A stretch of 64,000 bases of DNA, from the NCBI RefSeq assembly GCF_902686445.1, contig NC_062219.1:145062057-145126056 (forward strand), written 5' to 3'. Source of the stretch: Sciurus carolinensis. Taxonomy: Eukaryota; Chordata; Mammalia; Rodentia; Sciuridae. Positions 35,086-47,043 of the stretch are shown here, one piece after another. Position numbers and translations under genes: made by a program. How positions within the stretch are numbered: the stretch's first letter is position 1; each line of letters starts with the position of its first letter. The notes under the pieces were generated by a model. That model was not told where the DNA came from. It made no database searches and saw only the letters and a program-made list of their open reading frames with translations.

Positions 35086-37021
35086 CAGTGCCTCTAGGAA
35101 ATAAGGACAGATGTGCTTTTACATGAAGCATCACTTCACAACTATAGGTCACCATGGACTTTAATTTTCAAGACCTAAGAACATTTTCTTCCCACAAGAA
35201 GGAGCCCTGCTTAAGAATTTCAATACATGTTGTGACCGTGATGGTTTACTTAGCAATCAGCTTGCTACACACATGTTCTATTTCTTGTGGGATGAGAATC
35301 TTAGTACTGGCACCCAATGCAATCGACAGAGGGACTTGGAGATAAAGGGAGGTAATCCCAGTGCTGAGTAAAGGAAAAGCAGACATGAAGTTAACCTTCT
35401 TCTCTTGGGCTCGCTGTGGTGAACTGGAAGGAGCACTGGATCCCATCTGCTTCAAGAAAGAGCTCAGTGCTCTCTCTTTCCTCTTTTTTTTTTTTTTTTT
35501 TTGAGGGAGAGGGAAGCTATGTTCTCCTAATGAGGTGTTGCTGTCTCTTTGGTCACATTTTATGATACTTCATTGGGCAATATAATGGTGGCTGTCTTGA
35601 ATGGAGGCATTTCACATTAAAAGATGGCTTGCTTTCAGTTTTACTCTTCCTTCCTCCCCCTGGAGTGACCCCTTCTTTATGAACAGTCTTAGGTATGCTT
35701 CTCCCCCTTGGAGTGGGGTCCTGGCTGACCTGACCCAGGCCCCAGGTAAACACTCTAGCATTGGGCTGCAGCTCAGACTTACACCGGGCGACCTCTGGCA
35801 GTTTGGATTGACCTTTTTTCTCTTCCTAGTGATGGAGTTGAAGGCTTGGACTAGGGGAAAGAAGCAGATGATAACCAGTTCTTTCTGTTTTGATTATAGG
35901 CAGAGCTCCCTGGGACAGGTCTGGCTACCTCACAGACATGCTTTGTGTTTGGGGGACGGAAATCCCAGAGTGTTCCGGGGCTCTGCAGGGAATTTCTCCA
36001 TGTGTGTATTTACTGTAGGAGTTTTGTGGGGAGGTAGACAGAATTTGCATATTCTAAAAATTTCTGACCCCCAACCTATCAAAATACCCCCAAATCAAAT
36101 CAAAATGATCATCTTCTAATGTCCCTCCATTCTATCATCTTCAACACACATGGATTCTAACATCTTGACTTCTACTCTCTGCAGTGTAACCATGAGCACA
36201 CTGGTTTTTCCTCTAAAAAATTATGTTCAATGACAAAGCTAAATGAGTGGCCAAAAGAGAATCTAGGTCTGATACCATAAGACGTGTTACATAATCAACA
36301 GTCATTTTAACAGAAACACATCAAGTCAGCACTATGAGCAAGGTACTGTGGAGAGTGTTGAGGTTGCTATTTTGGAAATTTGCATTATTCCAAATTAGGA
36401 TTTTTTATTCAGAAAAAATTTTTACATGTGATTTGAAAATGTGACATGTGTGGATGTGAAATCTACTGGTCCAGGAGGAAGATTCCAGTCTCCTTTTTCC
36501 AAATCCTCTAATTGGCATCTTCCTCTCTTCCACTATGACCACTGCTCAGTTCCTCGTTAGTGTTCCCAAAACACTTTCACAGCTATCATGACAGATCATA
36601 GCTGTGACTGAGTAGACCCCCATACCTGCCTTCTCATCTTAGTAAACCACAATGTTTGTCACCATATTAAGTGCATCTTGTTAATTACTTAATCAATTAA
36701 TTAATCAGTTAATTCCTTTATTCTATAAGGATTTTTTGAGAGGTTATCATATGCTGGACATTCTGCAAGGGACCACTTGGTCCCTTAGTAAGTCCACTGT
36801 GGACAAGATCCTTTCTGCCCTCAGAAGTTTATAACTCCACTAAAGAGCATCATTAGTTGGACTGAATTGTCCTTCCCAGTCTCTACAATCTGATAAACAG
36901 CGTCACAGCGAGGTGTGGTAGACTATTTTAATTGTAAAATGAGATATCTCTAGGACAATAGACTCAATTACAAATGTAGACTTTTAGATACTCCTCAGAA
37001 TTAAAAGTGTGGACTTTCCTA
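35086..37021. other. Unassigned sequence with T19 and a TTAAT-rich patch
   Basis: T19 at 35484-35502, with no clear SINE body. A patch of ATTAATTAATCAGTTAATT lies at about 36690-36715. An old L2/MIR-like tail (TGCTGGACATTCTGCAAGG) is near 36753-36772. The 172-residue frame at 35601-36119 has no recognisable domain. Confidence 0.4.
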
Positions 37022-37391
37022 TACTACAAATGTCCCCTAACTTATCATGGAGTCACGTCCCTGTAATGTCCCTATAATTCCCATCATAAGCTGGAAATAT
37101 GGTATGGAAGATGCCCACCCTATGAAGCATTCTAGCTTAGTGGCACAGCACTCTGCAGGGTGTTAATTGTCTCCTTGGGACCGCATAGCTGACTAGGAGC
37201 CATGGCTCTCTGTCACTGCCCAGCATGGGGTACTGAGGAGACAGTCAGACTGCATTTTGCTACTCTGGGAAAAGATCCAAAAGGTCCATATTCAGAATTT
37301 GAAGTTTCTACTGAATTCATATGGTATTTGCCTCATTGCAAAGTCAAAAAAAATCCCAAGTTGGACCACTATAGGTCAGAGACCAACTGTA
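37022..37391 (-). mobile_element. Old Tigger-type DNA transposon remnant
   Basis: ACTTATCATGGAGTCACGTC and CCCATCATAAGCTGGAAATAT at the left, and TTCTACTGAATTCATATGG, CAAAGTCAAAAAAAATCCC and GACCAACTGTA at the right, follow the ends of a mammalian Tc1/mariner-type element. The middle is rearranged. The exact family is not recognised. Confidence 0.55.
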
Positions 37392-38859
37392 TATCGAGGG
37401 CTAAGGTCTCTGTGTTGCCTAGTACCCACGGCCCTTGGGTAAACTGCTCTGGAGTCTGGTTAGTGCCTTCTGAACTTTCTCACCAGCTGTCATAATGGCC
37501 CAGCCAGATTTGGGGACCCAGGGCCACAGAGCACCTGGCAGCATCAGGACCAACAGCAGCACATGCAGAGAGCCAGATAGGCCTGGTTTTGAGAGAAGAC
37601 ATTGACCACCAGGACCTTTGCTTTTGAAGCAGTTAGCACAGAATCTAGAAGAAAGGAAAAAAAAAAAATCTGTACTCTGATTTATCTTGCCCTTAAAGTG
37701 GAAGGAAGTTGGTAAACAAGAAAGAAAGCCAGGAAACTAAGGGAGGATGAAGCACATTAGAATATTGATGTCAGGGGATAATTATAGAGGCACAGCACAG
37801 CTGGAGTCCATGGGAACTATGGGAGCCTGGGTCTGGGAACAGAGGATGGAGGAAGCAGAGGAGGGAGAGTGGAGGCCCGATGGAGGTGGATGGGGCGTGG
37901 CCCTTCTGGAGGAGGTGTCCTTGCAGCAGGAAATCTCTTCCCGTCTCATTTCATCTGTATGTCAGTCTTTGACTTGAGGTCGTAAGAGCCTGGCTTCCTG
38001 TGGCTTCCAGGCTGAGCGAGGATTCACACTCAGGTATGCGAAACACTTGTGACCACGGCCTTAAGAACTGCAGGCTCCGGAAGTCTAAGAGGAGAGCCGC
38101 TCCGCCTCTTTCCTCCTGTCCTTACCACTTACCCTAACACAGTGGGCCACCTGTGGCAGGAGGACTGCAGGTCAGAGGGGCAATTCCATCTTCGGTCACA
38201 TGTTTGCGGTCCAAAGCCACAAAGTCTATGCAGGGTCGCTGCCCGGCCTCATGTTTTCCCAGAGTTTTTCACCTGGTCGCACCCTGTCAGCGGTTAGTCT
38301 ATACTGCGATTTTGGTCACATCTGAAAAAGGGGGAGGACCAATTAGAAGAGATCCCATTCTCGGGATCTGCGATCTCAGCTCCAGGCGGGGCGCAGAGCT
38401 TGGGGTGGTCCTGGGGGGCTCTGGCACTTATTCACAAATTGCACATCCATCTGCGGGGCTGGTAAGACTGATCTGAACAAGGGAGAGGCAGGGAGTTCAG
38501 AGCCCCGGCAGTGGGGCTGAGGCGTCCTCCGCACAGATGGGCAGCTCAGATTCTCTGCGACGTACAAAGTCAAGCAGACCAGGCACGTCTCTCCTCTTTT
38601 AATATCTGGTATTGAATTATTCAAAAGCACTTTGATTGGGAAGCTGGTCTTCCTCACTCCTATTAATCCAATGACCAAAGCATAAATTGGCTTTCAAAAG
38701 GTAGTCAGATGAATTTTATCCTTTAAAATGGAAGAAAAATAAAAGATAAAGTCTCCACAATGGAATACCCAGAAAGATAGTGATAATAAATAGTTAAACC
38801 TTTGTATTGATAATATGCCTATCTGTGAGGAGTTCAAAGCCTCTTTCTGTGTTTTTTAA
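37392..38859. other. Unassigned sequence
   Basis: No repeat or gene recognised; only short unrecognised open frames. Confidence 0.35.
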
Positions 38860-39005
38860 TGTACGGTGCCTTTCATGGCTCATGTGCCTGCAAGACTCAG
38901 TGGGCAGGTATTATGATTCCTATTCTATTATTATAAGAACCGGCCCACAAAGAAAAATGCAATGCCTGCAGAAGCTCACGTAGCACATTAGCCTCAGACA
39001 CAGGT
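38860..39005 (-). repeat. MIR SINE (antisense), partial
   Basis: GGGCAGGTATTATGATTCC and TATTATTATAAGAACCGG match the reversed MIR core, then diverge. Confidence 0.55.
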
Positions 39006-39334
39006 TAGAATTCCAGCCTCCTGTCGCCCATTCCCAGCAAGATCCTGTCACTGGAAAAACGGCACAAAATGGCCGAGCAGAAGTCAAGATTTAAGAACCA
39101 CACAACTGGCAAGTCTGTTCTGGAATGAGCGTGTTGAGCACAGGAAATAAACAGTGTTGCATTTAGGATTATAACCCAACATCCGGCTCCCGCATCACTG
39201 TGTCCACCTGAGAAAGGCATCATTGTCTGCCCTCCCCACACGAGAACCCCTTCCTGCAGAACCAGGTGACGCAAATCAGTGCCTTTGGGTGCGCACACAT
39301 CAATTGCCTGAATGATCCATTAATTAAGGACAAC

Positions 39335-39466
39335 AGCTATTTCATTGGGAGTTTACTGTTGGCAGGGAGCTGTGCTAAATGTTTTGTGTTACTGATCTTT
39401 CAAAGCTTTTACCACAACCTTGTAAGGAAAGTCTCATTTCCCCCACTGAACAGAGACCTTAAAAGA
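39335..39466 (-). repeat. MIR SINE (antisense), partial
   Basis: CTGTGCTAAATGTTTTGTG and CACAACCTTGTAAGGAAAGT follow the 3' half of MIR read in reverse. Confidence 0.65.
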
Positions 39467-39494
39467 CTGGTACCTGGTACCTGGTACCTGGTAC
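39467..39494. repeat. Perfect heptanucleotide repeat (CTGGTAC)x4
   Basis: Four exact tandem copies of CTGGTAC, which also creates repeated GGTACC sites. Confidence 0.97.
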
Positions 39495-40302
39495 AGGACA
39501 GCTGCAGCCTGAACACAGAGCAGAACCTGGGCTCCAGAGACAGAGTTCTCAGCCACTCTCCTGTGTTCCCTATGACCACGGTGTGTCCCTAAAATGGAAA
39601 CACCCTTGGGGATATGAACAAATGCTGCTCTCTATGAATGAAGCTAGTTTTGTTCCCAAAATTTTTAATAAATAGACTGCATTAGACAGTGTCAGAGGGC
39701 AAGTTACTGTTTTGAGAGGTGATTGTCTCAAACGCATGTGCAGACACATATACTTGAGTGGTGATACAAACTGTTTATTGTGGGTCACAACAGAAAATCT
39801 GAAATACACTGACTGGGGGTGGGTGGGGGGTCCTCTGTCACTCAGCACCCTCCAATTTTTCTTTCTTTCTTTATTTTTACAATTATGGTCATTTCAAAAA
39901 GATGCCCCCTCTCTTGGAATAACAGCTAGGTACTATTGGTGATTTTGCTAATGATTGACAGCAAAAACCTAGAAATCTTTCTTTCAACTCTTCATGCCTC
40001 CTGAGACTTAGTTATTTCATTTTTCAGGTTGAACGTGGGCCTTGTGTTGTTGGAGCTGGTTGTAGGGCCTGTGTGATCCAAAGTTGATGAGGCAACTTGG
40101 AATCCTCACATCAGTCTTGTGGGGCTGAGAGGGAGGGGAAGAGTCTAAATCATTAATCATGCGATTATTTTGGCTTGAAGCAGTTTTGGAGCTCGCAAAA
40201 GTAGAAAGAGAACTTTCAGACCAAGGCCAGCAGAGGTATTGGCTTTGATGAGCAGATCTATATCTGAACTAAGCCGACTGAGAGCTTTAAACACAGTGTT
40301 AG

Positions 40303-40506
40303 TAGTTTGATGCAGTGGTGTGTGCCTGTAATCCCAGCGACTCAGGAGGCTGAGGCTGGAGGATGGTAAGTTCAAGGCCAGCCTCAGCAACTTAGCAAGA
40401 CCCTATCTCAAAATAAAAAATAAAAGGCCTAGGGATGAAGCTCATTGGTAGAGCGCCCCTGTGTTCAGTCCTCAGCACCAAAAATAAAAAAAGAAAAGAA
40501 AAAAAG
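40303..40506 (+). mobile_element. ID/B1-like composite SINE, sense
   Basis: B1-like part (CTGTAATCCCAGCGACTC, GAGGCTGAGGCTGGAGG, GTTCAAGGCCAGCCTCAGC) is followed by an A-rich linker and an ID-like part (GGGATGAAGCTCATTGG, TTCAGTCCTCAGCACC) and an A-rich tail. Order is opposite to the antisense copies, as expected. Confidence 0.88.
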
Positions 40507-40831
40507 CAGTGTTCATGTGACTCAGTTTCCAATATATACCCTGAAGTGTGGTTAAGTTCAGTGATACACGGGGACCATCTGGACACCAGGCTGCAGCAGA
40601 GAAAGGAAAAGCACAGATCACAGTGTGAGGAAGAAGAGCAAGTCCAGACACACACGTGGGCAAGAAGGCACTGCTGTGACGCCACCCGCCCCCTCCTTTC
40701 TCAGAGACCCCATGGTGACAGAGGAAGGAAACGTGCGTGTACCAATTCTGGGCAGAGGCAAGGACAGGAGCAGCTAGGACGGCTGTAATACCCTCCTTCC
40801 CCACAAGTCCACTTGGGGACCGTAGCCAGTG

Positions 40832-41150
40832 CCACAGGCTGGTGGCTTCAATGACAGGGGCTCACAGTTCTGGGAGCTGGGATGACTGAGACCAGGGAAT
40901 CAGCATGACTGGGTTTGCCGAGGGCTCTCTGCCTTGTGCAAGGCCACCTTCCTGCCACATCCTCACACTGCGGAGAGCAAAGGAGAGCTCTTGTCATTTT
41001 CCTTCCTTCCTGGGGGTGGAAACCGAGTCTTTGGTGCATGAGGCCAGCACTCTATTCTTAAAGGACACACCTTCTATCAGATCAGCGCCACCCTTATGAC
41101 CTTCTGCACCTCAGAGACTGTCCTGAAGGCCCTACCCCAAATGCAGCCAC
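40832..41150 (-). mobile_element. MLT1-like LTR (antisense)
   Basis: GCTCACAGTTCTGGGAGC, AAGGCCACCTTCCTGCC, ACATCCTCACACTGCGG, CCACCCTTATGACCTTC and CCCTACCCCAAATGCAGCC. Diverged but in the right order. Confidence 0.65.
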
Positions 41151-42994
41151 ATGGAGGCTTCCATGGGGGTTGGGGGTGAGGAGGAGACAAAACTCAGGCC
41201 CCAGCACCTCCCCTGCAGCAAACCCTCTGACACCCCATGGCCTATCTGTGGCCCTCCAAATCTGCCAGAAGTCCCTGGAGCCCTGCCTCCCGAAAGTGGC
41301 CATTTATCGGGGTGGAGAAAGTAGTTCTGGAAGTCAGAACCGTCCCGTACCGTGTACAGAGCCCTGCCTGATTCTGTTGTGGAGTCAGGTTTTCCCCAGG
41401 ACGAAGGTGGGAAATTAAAATAAACACCTTACACACATACCGACTGCAGATCTCCGGAGGGTAGGATCACGGGGCTCTTTCAGTTTCTAAATCATACATT
41501 TCATGAAGGCTTGAATTTTTAACCAATGTCATATATGACTTTGTGATTTTTTTTTTAAATGTAACATTTTCTAATAACAACATAAAAAACACTTTATAAA
41601 AAACACACGTAGTAACAGCACAAGCTATTCACTGAGTAAATACAGAGGTGATGAAAGCTCTTGGCTCGTGTTCTAGAAAGCACTATCGAGCATGGAGTTT
41701 GGAGAAACGTATGCTGCTAAGGGCCCCGTGATTTCAGACAGGAGAGTGAAAAGACAGTTTCTCCGGTGGGGAAGAAGTTAGCTATGTTTTAAGGTAGCAA
41801 TAGAGCCCACACGGACCTCTGACTGAACATGGACGTGATCTGCCCTTAGAAACTTCTAGAACCTTCCAGATTCAGAGAAGTCCCCCGGTAATCTGTCACC
41901 CGATTAGGTTGGGGTTGACTTCGCACATCTGACTCCCTTCCCCACCCCAGGCAAGGCGGCTGAAATCTATGGCCACTCTCAATGGCATCCTAAGTCCAAA
42001 TAAAGAGTCCTTTCAGTTGAGAAAGCCATTCACAGACGCCCGAGTGGAAACCACAGACCTGGGACGATGAAAAGGCTTTATTAGAGTCCTAGTGTGGGCG
42101 AGGGGAAGGCCGCTGGGCCTCAGCTTTATTAAACCGTAGCTCTTCCCGCTGCCACCTCGTTACTGCCGGGGCTATTGTTAGTCTGAATGAGGAGCACGCG
42201 GGGCTCAGGGGAGAGCTTTAAAAAGGAAAGATGAGCCCGGTCGGGGAGGAGGGCCTCTCCCTCCGACACACAGAGAGACGTGTGATGTCACATAAAGCAC
42301 ACAGACTACGCAGCAACACGGGCACCGAGAGCTGTGTGGGTTTGGGGACAGGGCCTTCTTGGTCACAGCTGGCAGTTGAGCCCCACATTTGAAAAGAGGG
42401 CTCCCTTGTGGATTTTGAGAAAGAACAGGCTCCGGCTTTGAGGGACTCAGCCGCAGGGTTTCTAGCACTTCTCTGCCAAGAGCTGTGGATTCTTCCAGCA
42501 AGGAGGCCACAGGCAACCCAAGGCAACCCTCCAGTTCCAGAGATGGTTCTCCAGAAAAGTTCTCGCTCCATGGCTGTGAACTCCCCTTCAAGCAAGAAAG
42601 CAGACCCCTGTTCAAGTGCAAACTCCTGGCCGGGAGGGGCCCTGCCAGTTCTGAACGGGAGACTTTTGCCATCATCCTCTGTTGTCTCTCTCGGGGTTCC
42701 ATTGGCTTCTTTCTTTTGTCTGTCAACCCTGAGAAGTCCATGCAATTGGAAAATTCAATCCAGTCCATTCAGTCCATCCAGACTCAGCCTCCTGGTGCCA
42801 CCCTGGGGCAGGGCCATGGATGCCCTCCCTGGTCAGCCCCAACTCTAGGGAGATTTTTCTGCAGGCAACGTGACCTGTGACAACACAGTGGAGGTCAGGG
42901 GAGCAGACCGAGACCAGGAGCTGATTCTGGGCTGCAGCTGACAAAGCCAAACATGAAACCATCCGTGATCTACCTTGAGCCTTCCCAAAGGTAT
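41151..42994. other. Unassigned sequence containing the longest open frame
   Basis: No recognised repeat. The longest open frame of the window (187 codons, minus strand 42205-42768) overlaps a 175-codon frame on the same strand in another frame and has no recognisable domain, so I do not call it. Short direct repeats occur: AGGCAACCC twice near 42512-42528 and CAGTCCAT near 42762 and 42771. Confidence 0.4.
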
Positions 42995-43430
42995 AGTTTC
43001 CTGTTGCTGCTGTAACAAGTGAACCCAAGGAATTTATTCTCTTATGGTTCTCGAATCTAGAAGTGTGAGATTTAGGTATCTACAGAGTCAGGGTCACTCT
43101 GGAGGCTTCTTCCTGGCCTCTTCCAGAGTCTGGTGGCTCCAGGGAACTTGTGGGCATCACTACAAGCTTTGTCTCTGTCTTTATGTCTTCACATCATTTT
43201 CTGTGTTTCTTTGGCTCCTTGGTCAGTCTTGCAATACCCTCTGCCTCACTCTTAAAAGGACACTTGTCATTTGACTTCAGAGTCACCAGAGAGTCCCGGA
43301 CAATGTCCTCATTGTCAAGATTCTAAACTTCATTTGCATCTACAAAGATCCTTTCCCCAAATAAGGTCACATTCTCAGGTTCCAGTGGAGTGTTCTCTTT
43401 GGGGTCACCCTTCAACCCATAGTCCTATAG
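42995..43430 (-). mobile_element. MaLR/ERVL-type LTR (antisense)
   Basis: TGTTGCTGCTGTAACAAGTG, TTTATTCTCTTATGGTTCTC, CTGGCCTCTTCCAGAGTC, AAAAGGACACTTGTCATTTG and AAATAAGGTCACATTCTCAG. Same LTR type as 24772-25195. Confidence 0.7.
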
Positions 43431-43494
43431 CTGCCTGTTTCTCTAAGAAGGGGAATTTCCTCCTAGAAAGTGGAAGAGGCCCAGCATCAGGGTG

Positions 43495-43695
43495 AAATGT
43501 GGCATCGTGCATTAATCTGTCCTGGGTTTGATTACCTATGTCACCAATAGTTACTCAGACTTCTATGAATGTGTTTGAGACTCAGTTTCCTGTGAGAGGG
43601 GAGGATAATGCGTAAGTTGTTGTGAGAATATTTATACTCCCAGCACCACGCCTGCCACATGTCAAACGTGTAATAAACATTAGTCATTTGAATGC
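43495..43695 (+). repeat. MIR SINE
   Basis: Begins TCTGTCCTGGGTTTGATTAC and continues GAGACTCAGTTTCCTGTGAG, GGAGGATAATGCG, and GTAATAAACATTAGTC at the end. Nearly full-length but diverged. Confidence 0.7.
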
Positions 43696-43761
43696 TGCAT
43701 TCTTTCTGGAAGGGAGCCAAGAACTAAATTCCTATCTTACTCTTCATGAGAGAAATCCTGG

Positions 43762-43849
43762 TAATATGGATTGGATTGTGTTCTCCCAAATGTGTGTGTT
43801 GAAGTTCTACCTCAGACTGTAACATACAGTTAGTACCTCAGAGTGTGAC
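43762..43849 (+). mobile_element. MLT1 LTR (sense), left piece
   Basis: ATATGGATTGGATTGTGTTC, CCCAAATGTGTGTGTTGAAG and TACCTCAGAGTGTGAC are the start of an MLT1 LTR. It breaks off at GTGAC and resumes at 45973, on the other side of the MaLR element. Confidence 0.85.
43845..43849. repeat. 5-bp target-site duplication, left copy
   Basis: GTGAC immediately before the left LTR (TGTCAG..., 43850); identical to 45973-45977. Confidence 0.9.
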
Positions 43850-44237
43850 TGTCAGTCAGCTTTCCATCACTGTGACAAAATACCTGAGATAAGCAAACTT
43901 ATAAGGAGGAAAAGATTTATTTTGGCTCATAGTTTCAGAAGTTTCACTCCATGATCAGGTAGCTTCATTGCTTTTAGGGCTGTGGTGAGGCCTCACCACA
44001 TAATGATGGGGAGCATGGGGCAGAGCAAAGCTGCTCCTTCATGGGGGCCAGGAAGCAAAGATAGAGGAAAGGGCCAGCGCCCCACTATTCCTTTCCAGGG
44101 CACACCTCATTGACCTAGCTTCCTTCCACCAGGCCCCACCTCCCAAGGTTCCGCCAGTTTGCAACAGCACCAGAGATCGGTGACCAAACCTTTTGCAAAT
44201 GGGTCTTTTAGGGACATTTAAGATCCAAACCATAACA
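43850..44237 (-). repeat. Left LTR (3' LTR in element orientation)
   Basis: Starts TGTCAGTCAGCTTTCC and ends ACCATAACA. Retains TGGTGAGGCCTCACCAC near 43984, which could form a local hairpin. About 70% similar to the other LTR by eye, with several indels. Confidence 0.9.
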
Positions 44238-45604
44238 TTCCTCCCCTGGCCCTCAAAAGCACATGTCTATATCACAATCAAAATACATTCAGTTCATCTC
44301 TGAACATCACCAAAGTCTTAAAAGTTCTAGTATTGCTCAGAAGTCCAAGTCCAAAGTCCCCTCAGAGATTCAAGGCAAACTCTTAGCAGTGAGCCCCTGC
44401 GAATGTCCAAAGAATGAGTTACGTGTTTCCAAGGTACAATCGTACATGCTCCCATCCTGAAAGGGAAGAATAGGAAAATAATGAGGAATCAGACTGAAGC
44501 AAGACTGGAACCTAGCAGGGCAAACATTAAATCCTATAGCTTCATGTCTGGCATTTGGGGCCCATGATGGTGTGATGGGTTTGGGCAATCGATCCCCACT
44601 GGCCATGCTGGCTGTAACCTACACGGTCACTCTCTTAGGCTGGCTCTCCTCACTGCCTGTGGCTTTTCTTAACAGGTGCTCCATATTCCCAATGACTCTA
44701 ACTTCAGCTTTGGTGTCCCCATTTACTATCACAGCTCCATGCATTGTCCTCTAGAGGCTGCTTGCAGGGACTTTGTTCCTACTTTCAGGGTCTCTGCCCT
44801 CTCCCCATGTTTTACTTTGAAATCTTGGTGGAAGCCTCCAGGATCCTGTAACTCTTGCATCTGGCATGCCTGCAAAACCAGTGTCATGTGGACAATGCCA
44901 GCATCCACCACTGGTGTGAGCTGTACCGAGGCCCACTTGGACCAGGGTGTGGCAGCCTATGGAGAACCTGAACAGCTGGATGTAGGGGGAATGAAGGCCA
45001 GGGAAACAATTCATTAGGTGCCCAGTGCAAGCAGGGCACCCCAGAGCTCTCTTCTCAAACAAGCGTCTTTGAGCCTGTGATTGGTGGGGTCTGGCCAGTT
45101 CCTGTCCTGTAGTCCCAATTCAAAGTACTTGGCCTATTTTTAATGGCACTAGTCTCTTCAGTGACTGCACCCTCCTTGGCCACCACTTTGAGTGCACTAC
45201 ATTTTCTGGTGAAACCACGCTTTCTATCCTGGTTTTTGTTTCCAATTCTCACTGTAAACCTGGCTAAAAGTAGCCAGTAATACCCATGTCACTACCTGAA
45301 TGCTGTTCTGCCTTGAAATTTCCTCCACCAGATAAACGAGTCCATCACTTTTAATCTCAGTCTTCTGCAAAGTCTTAGAGCATGAACAAAACGTAGGTAA
45401 GGTCTTTGTCAGAATGTGACGAGTGACCTGCAGTCTAGTTCCCTGTAGATAGCTCAACATCATCTGCACTTCTATCAGCATTCTGGTCTCCTGAGTCCTC
45501 ACCAGAACCACCGACGAAGTTCTGCTCACAACATTCTAGTTTTCTCTGATCTGTTTCTTCCAACATAGTTGCAGTAATGACTCTGCTTCTCAGAACCAAT
45601 TTTC

Positions 45605-45972
45605 TGTGCTACTCAGCTTTCCCTCACTGTTACAAATTACCTGAGATAAATGAACTTATAAGTAGAAAAGATTTATTTTGGCTTCAGGTTTCAAGGGTTT
45701 TAGTCTATGGGCCCCATTACTTTTGGGCTTGTAGTGTGGCAGTGCATTGAGACAGAAGCATGTGACAGAGGAAAGCTGCTCACCTCATAGTGGCCAAAGG
45801 AAGGAAAAAAGAGGAAAGAACCAGGGTCCACATTCAAGGGCACACCCCAAGCATAGCTCCTGCTATGCTCCACTTCCTAAAGGTATGGTCATGGCTCCAT
45901 AGCACCACAGACTGGCCACCAAGCCCTTAGCACGTGGGCATTTGGGGGACATTTAAACTTCAAACCATGACA
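45605..45972 (-). repeat. Right LTR (5' LTR in element orientation)
   Basis: Starts TGTGCTACTCAGCTTTCC and ends ACCATGACA. It adjoins the internal landmark CAGAACCAATTTTC. Differences from the left LTR are many, so the insertion is old. Confidence 0.9.
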
Positions 45973-45977
45973 GTGAC
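45973..45977. repeat. 5-bp target-site duplication, right copy
   Basis: GTGAC immediately after ACCATGACA; identical to 43845-43849. Confidence 0.9.
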
Positions 45978-46260
45978 TGTTTGTCAACAGAACCTTTAAA
46001 GAGGTGGCGATTAAGGTTGGGTGAGGCAGGGAGGGTGTGTCCTTCTGTGAGGAGATAAGAGACGCATGCATGAGGGAGGGCATGTCAAGACAGAGGCGAG
46101 AGGGCCACCCACAGGCCCAGAAGAGAGGCCTCTGAAGAAGCTTGCCCCACTCGTACCTGGCTCTTGCCTTCCAGCCTTCAGAACTGGGAGAAAACACATT
46201 TCTGTTAATTCTCCCTGTCTGGGGTGCATTGTTATGAACACCTGGTGAACTACAGTACCT
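45973..46260 (+). mobile_element. MLT1 LTR (sense), right piece
   Basis: Resumes at GTGACTG, then AACCTTTAAAGAGGTGGCG, ATTAAGGTTGGGTGAGGC, CTTGCCTTCCAGCCTTCAG and GAACTGGGAGAAAACACATT. It continues the LTR interrupted at 43849. Confidence 0.85.
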
Positions 46261-46684
46261 GCTGAGGCACATCTCTGGTTGTCAAGCAGGGAAGGGCAGA
46301 CTCAGACCCTCAGGCTCTTCCTTTGAGAGTGGAGAGCTGCTGGTGGTCTCAGGTGCCTGGACCCTCCATATCCCTGGGCCTCGTTTTCCTGTTTCTCCTC
46401 CATTTTTAAGAAAATGGTGATGCAGTGCCCAGGGCTTCCTTTATTACACCCCTCATCAACCTCTTGGGGTCGATGCCTCTCAATTAGGGAACTTGGGAGA
46501 ACTTCCTGTGTTATTTGGACAAGTCCCTTCACCTTTCCAGGTGTCCCAACCCCAAGGGGAAAGGGTTGGACACCCTGACACCTAAGGCTCTTTCCAGCCT
46601 TATGTTCTCTGGTTGTCTGGCTGCAGAGAGACTCTGTCAGTCACATCTCCATGGCACCAGGATGACCAATGGGAAAAACCTGCT

Positions 46685-47043
46685 GTCTCAGTCTGTTAGG
46701 GCTGCTATGACAAAACATCATAACCTGGTGACATACAAGCAACAGAAATTTATTTCTCATGAGTTTAGAGGCTGGGAAGTCCAAAATGAAGGCATTAGGT
46801 TCAGTGCATGGTGAGGGCCTGCTTTCTGGTTCATAGATGGCGCTTTCTTGTTACGTCCTCACGTGGTGGAAGGGGCAAGCAGTTCTCTGGGGCCTCGTTC
46901 ATAAGGACACTAATCCCAATCTTGAGGGCCCCACCCACATGACACCATCAACTCCCAATGTCTGTACCTCCCAAACCATTGCATTGGTGACTGGATTTTA
47001 ACACATGAATATTGAGGCCCCACAACATTCAGACCATAGACAT
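46685..47043 (-). mobile_element. MLT1-like LTR (antisense)
   Basis: TCTCAGTCTGTTAGGGCTGC, TATGACAAAACATCATAACC, CATAAGGACACTAATCCC, GGGCCCCACCCACATGACAC and ACATTCAGACCATAGAC in the right order. Confidence 0.85.

Larger units (their letters stand above)
43850..45972 (-). mobile_element. Two-LTR MaLR retrotransposon, antisense, 2.1 kb
   Basis: A complete LTR-internal-LTR unit on the minus strand. Two LTR-like ends of about 388 bp (left, 43850-44237) and 368 bp (right, 45605-45972) enclose about 1.37 kb of internal sequence (44238-45604). Both LTRs start TGT and end in ACA. They share CTGAGATAAR, CTTATAA and TTTATTTTGGCT. The internal part carries the MaLR landmarks CTCCCCTGGCCCTCAAAAGC next to the left LTR and TGCCTTGAAATTTCCTCC, CACCAGATAAACGAGTCC toward the right. 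A perfect GTGAC duplication flanks it. MaLR elements carry no reverse transcriptase and depended on ERVL machinery. No open frame of note remains. The size is near that of THE1/MST-type elements. Confidence 0.92.

Noticed and set aside
42205..42768. Longest open frame (187 codons, minus strand) and an overlapping 175-codon frame
   Set aside because: No recognisable domain, two long overlapping frames on the same strand in a GC-moderate region, no splice or promoter context; consistent with chance.
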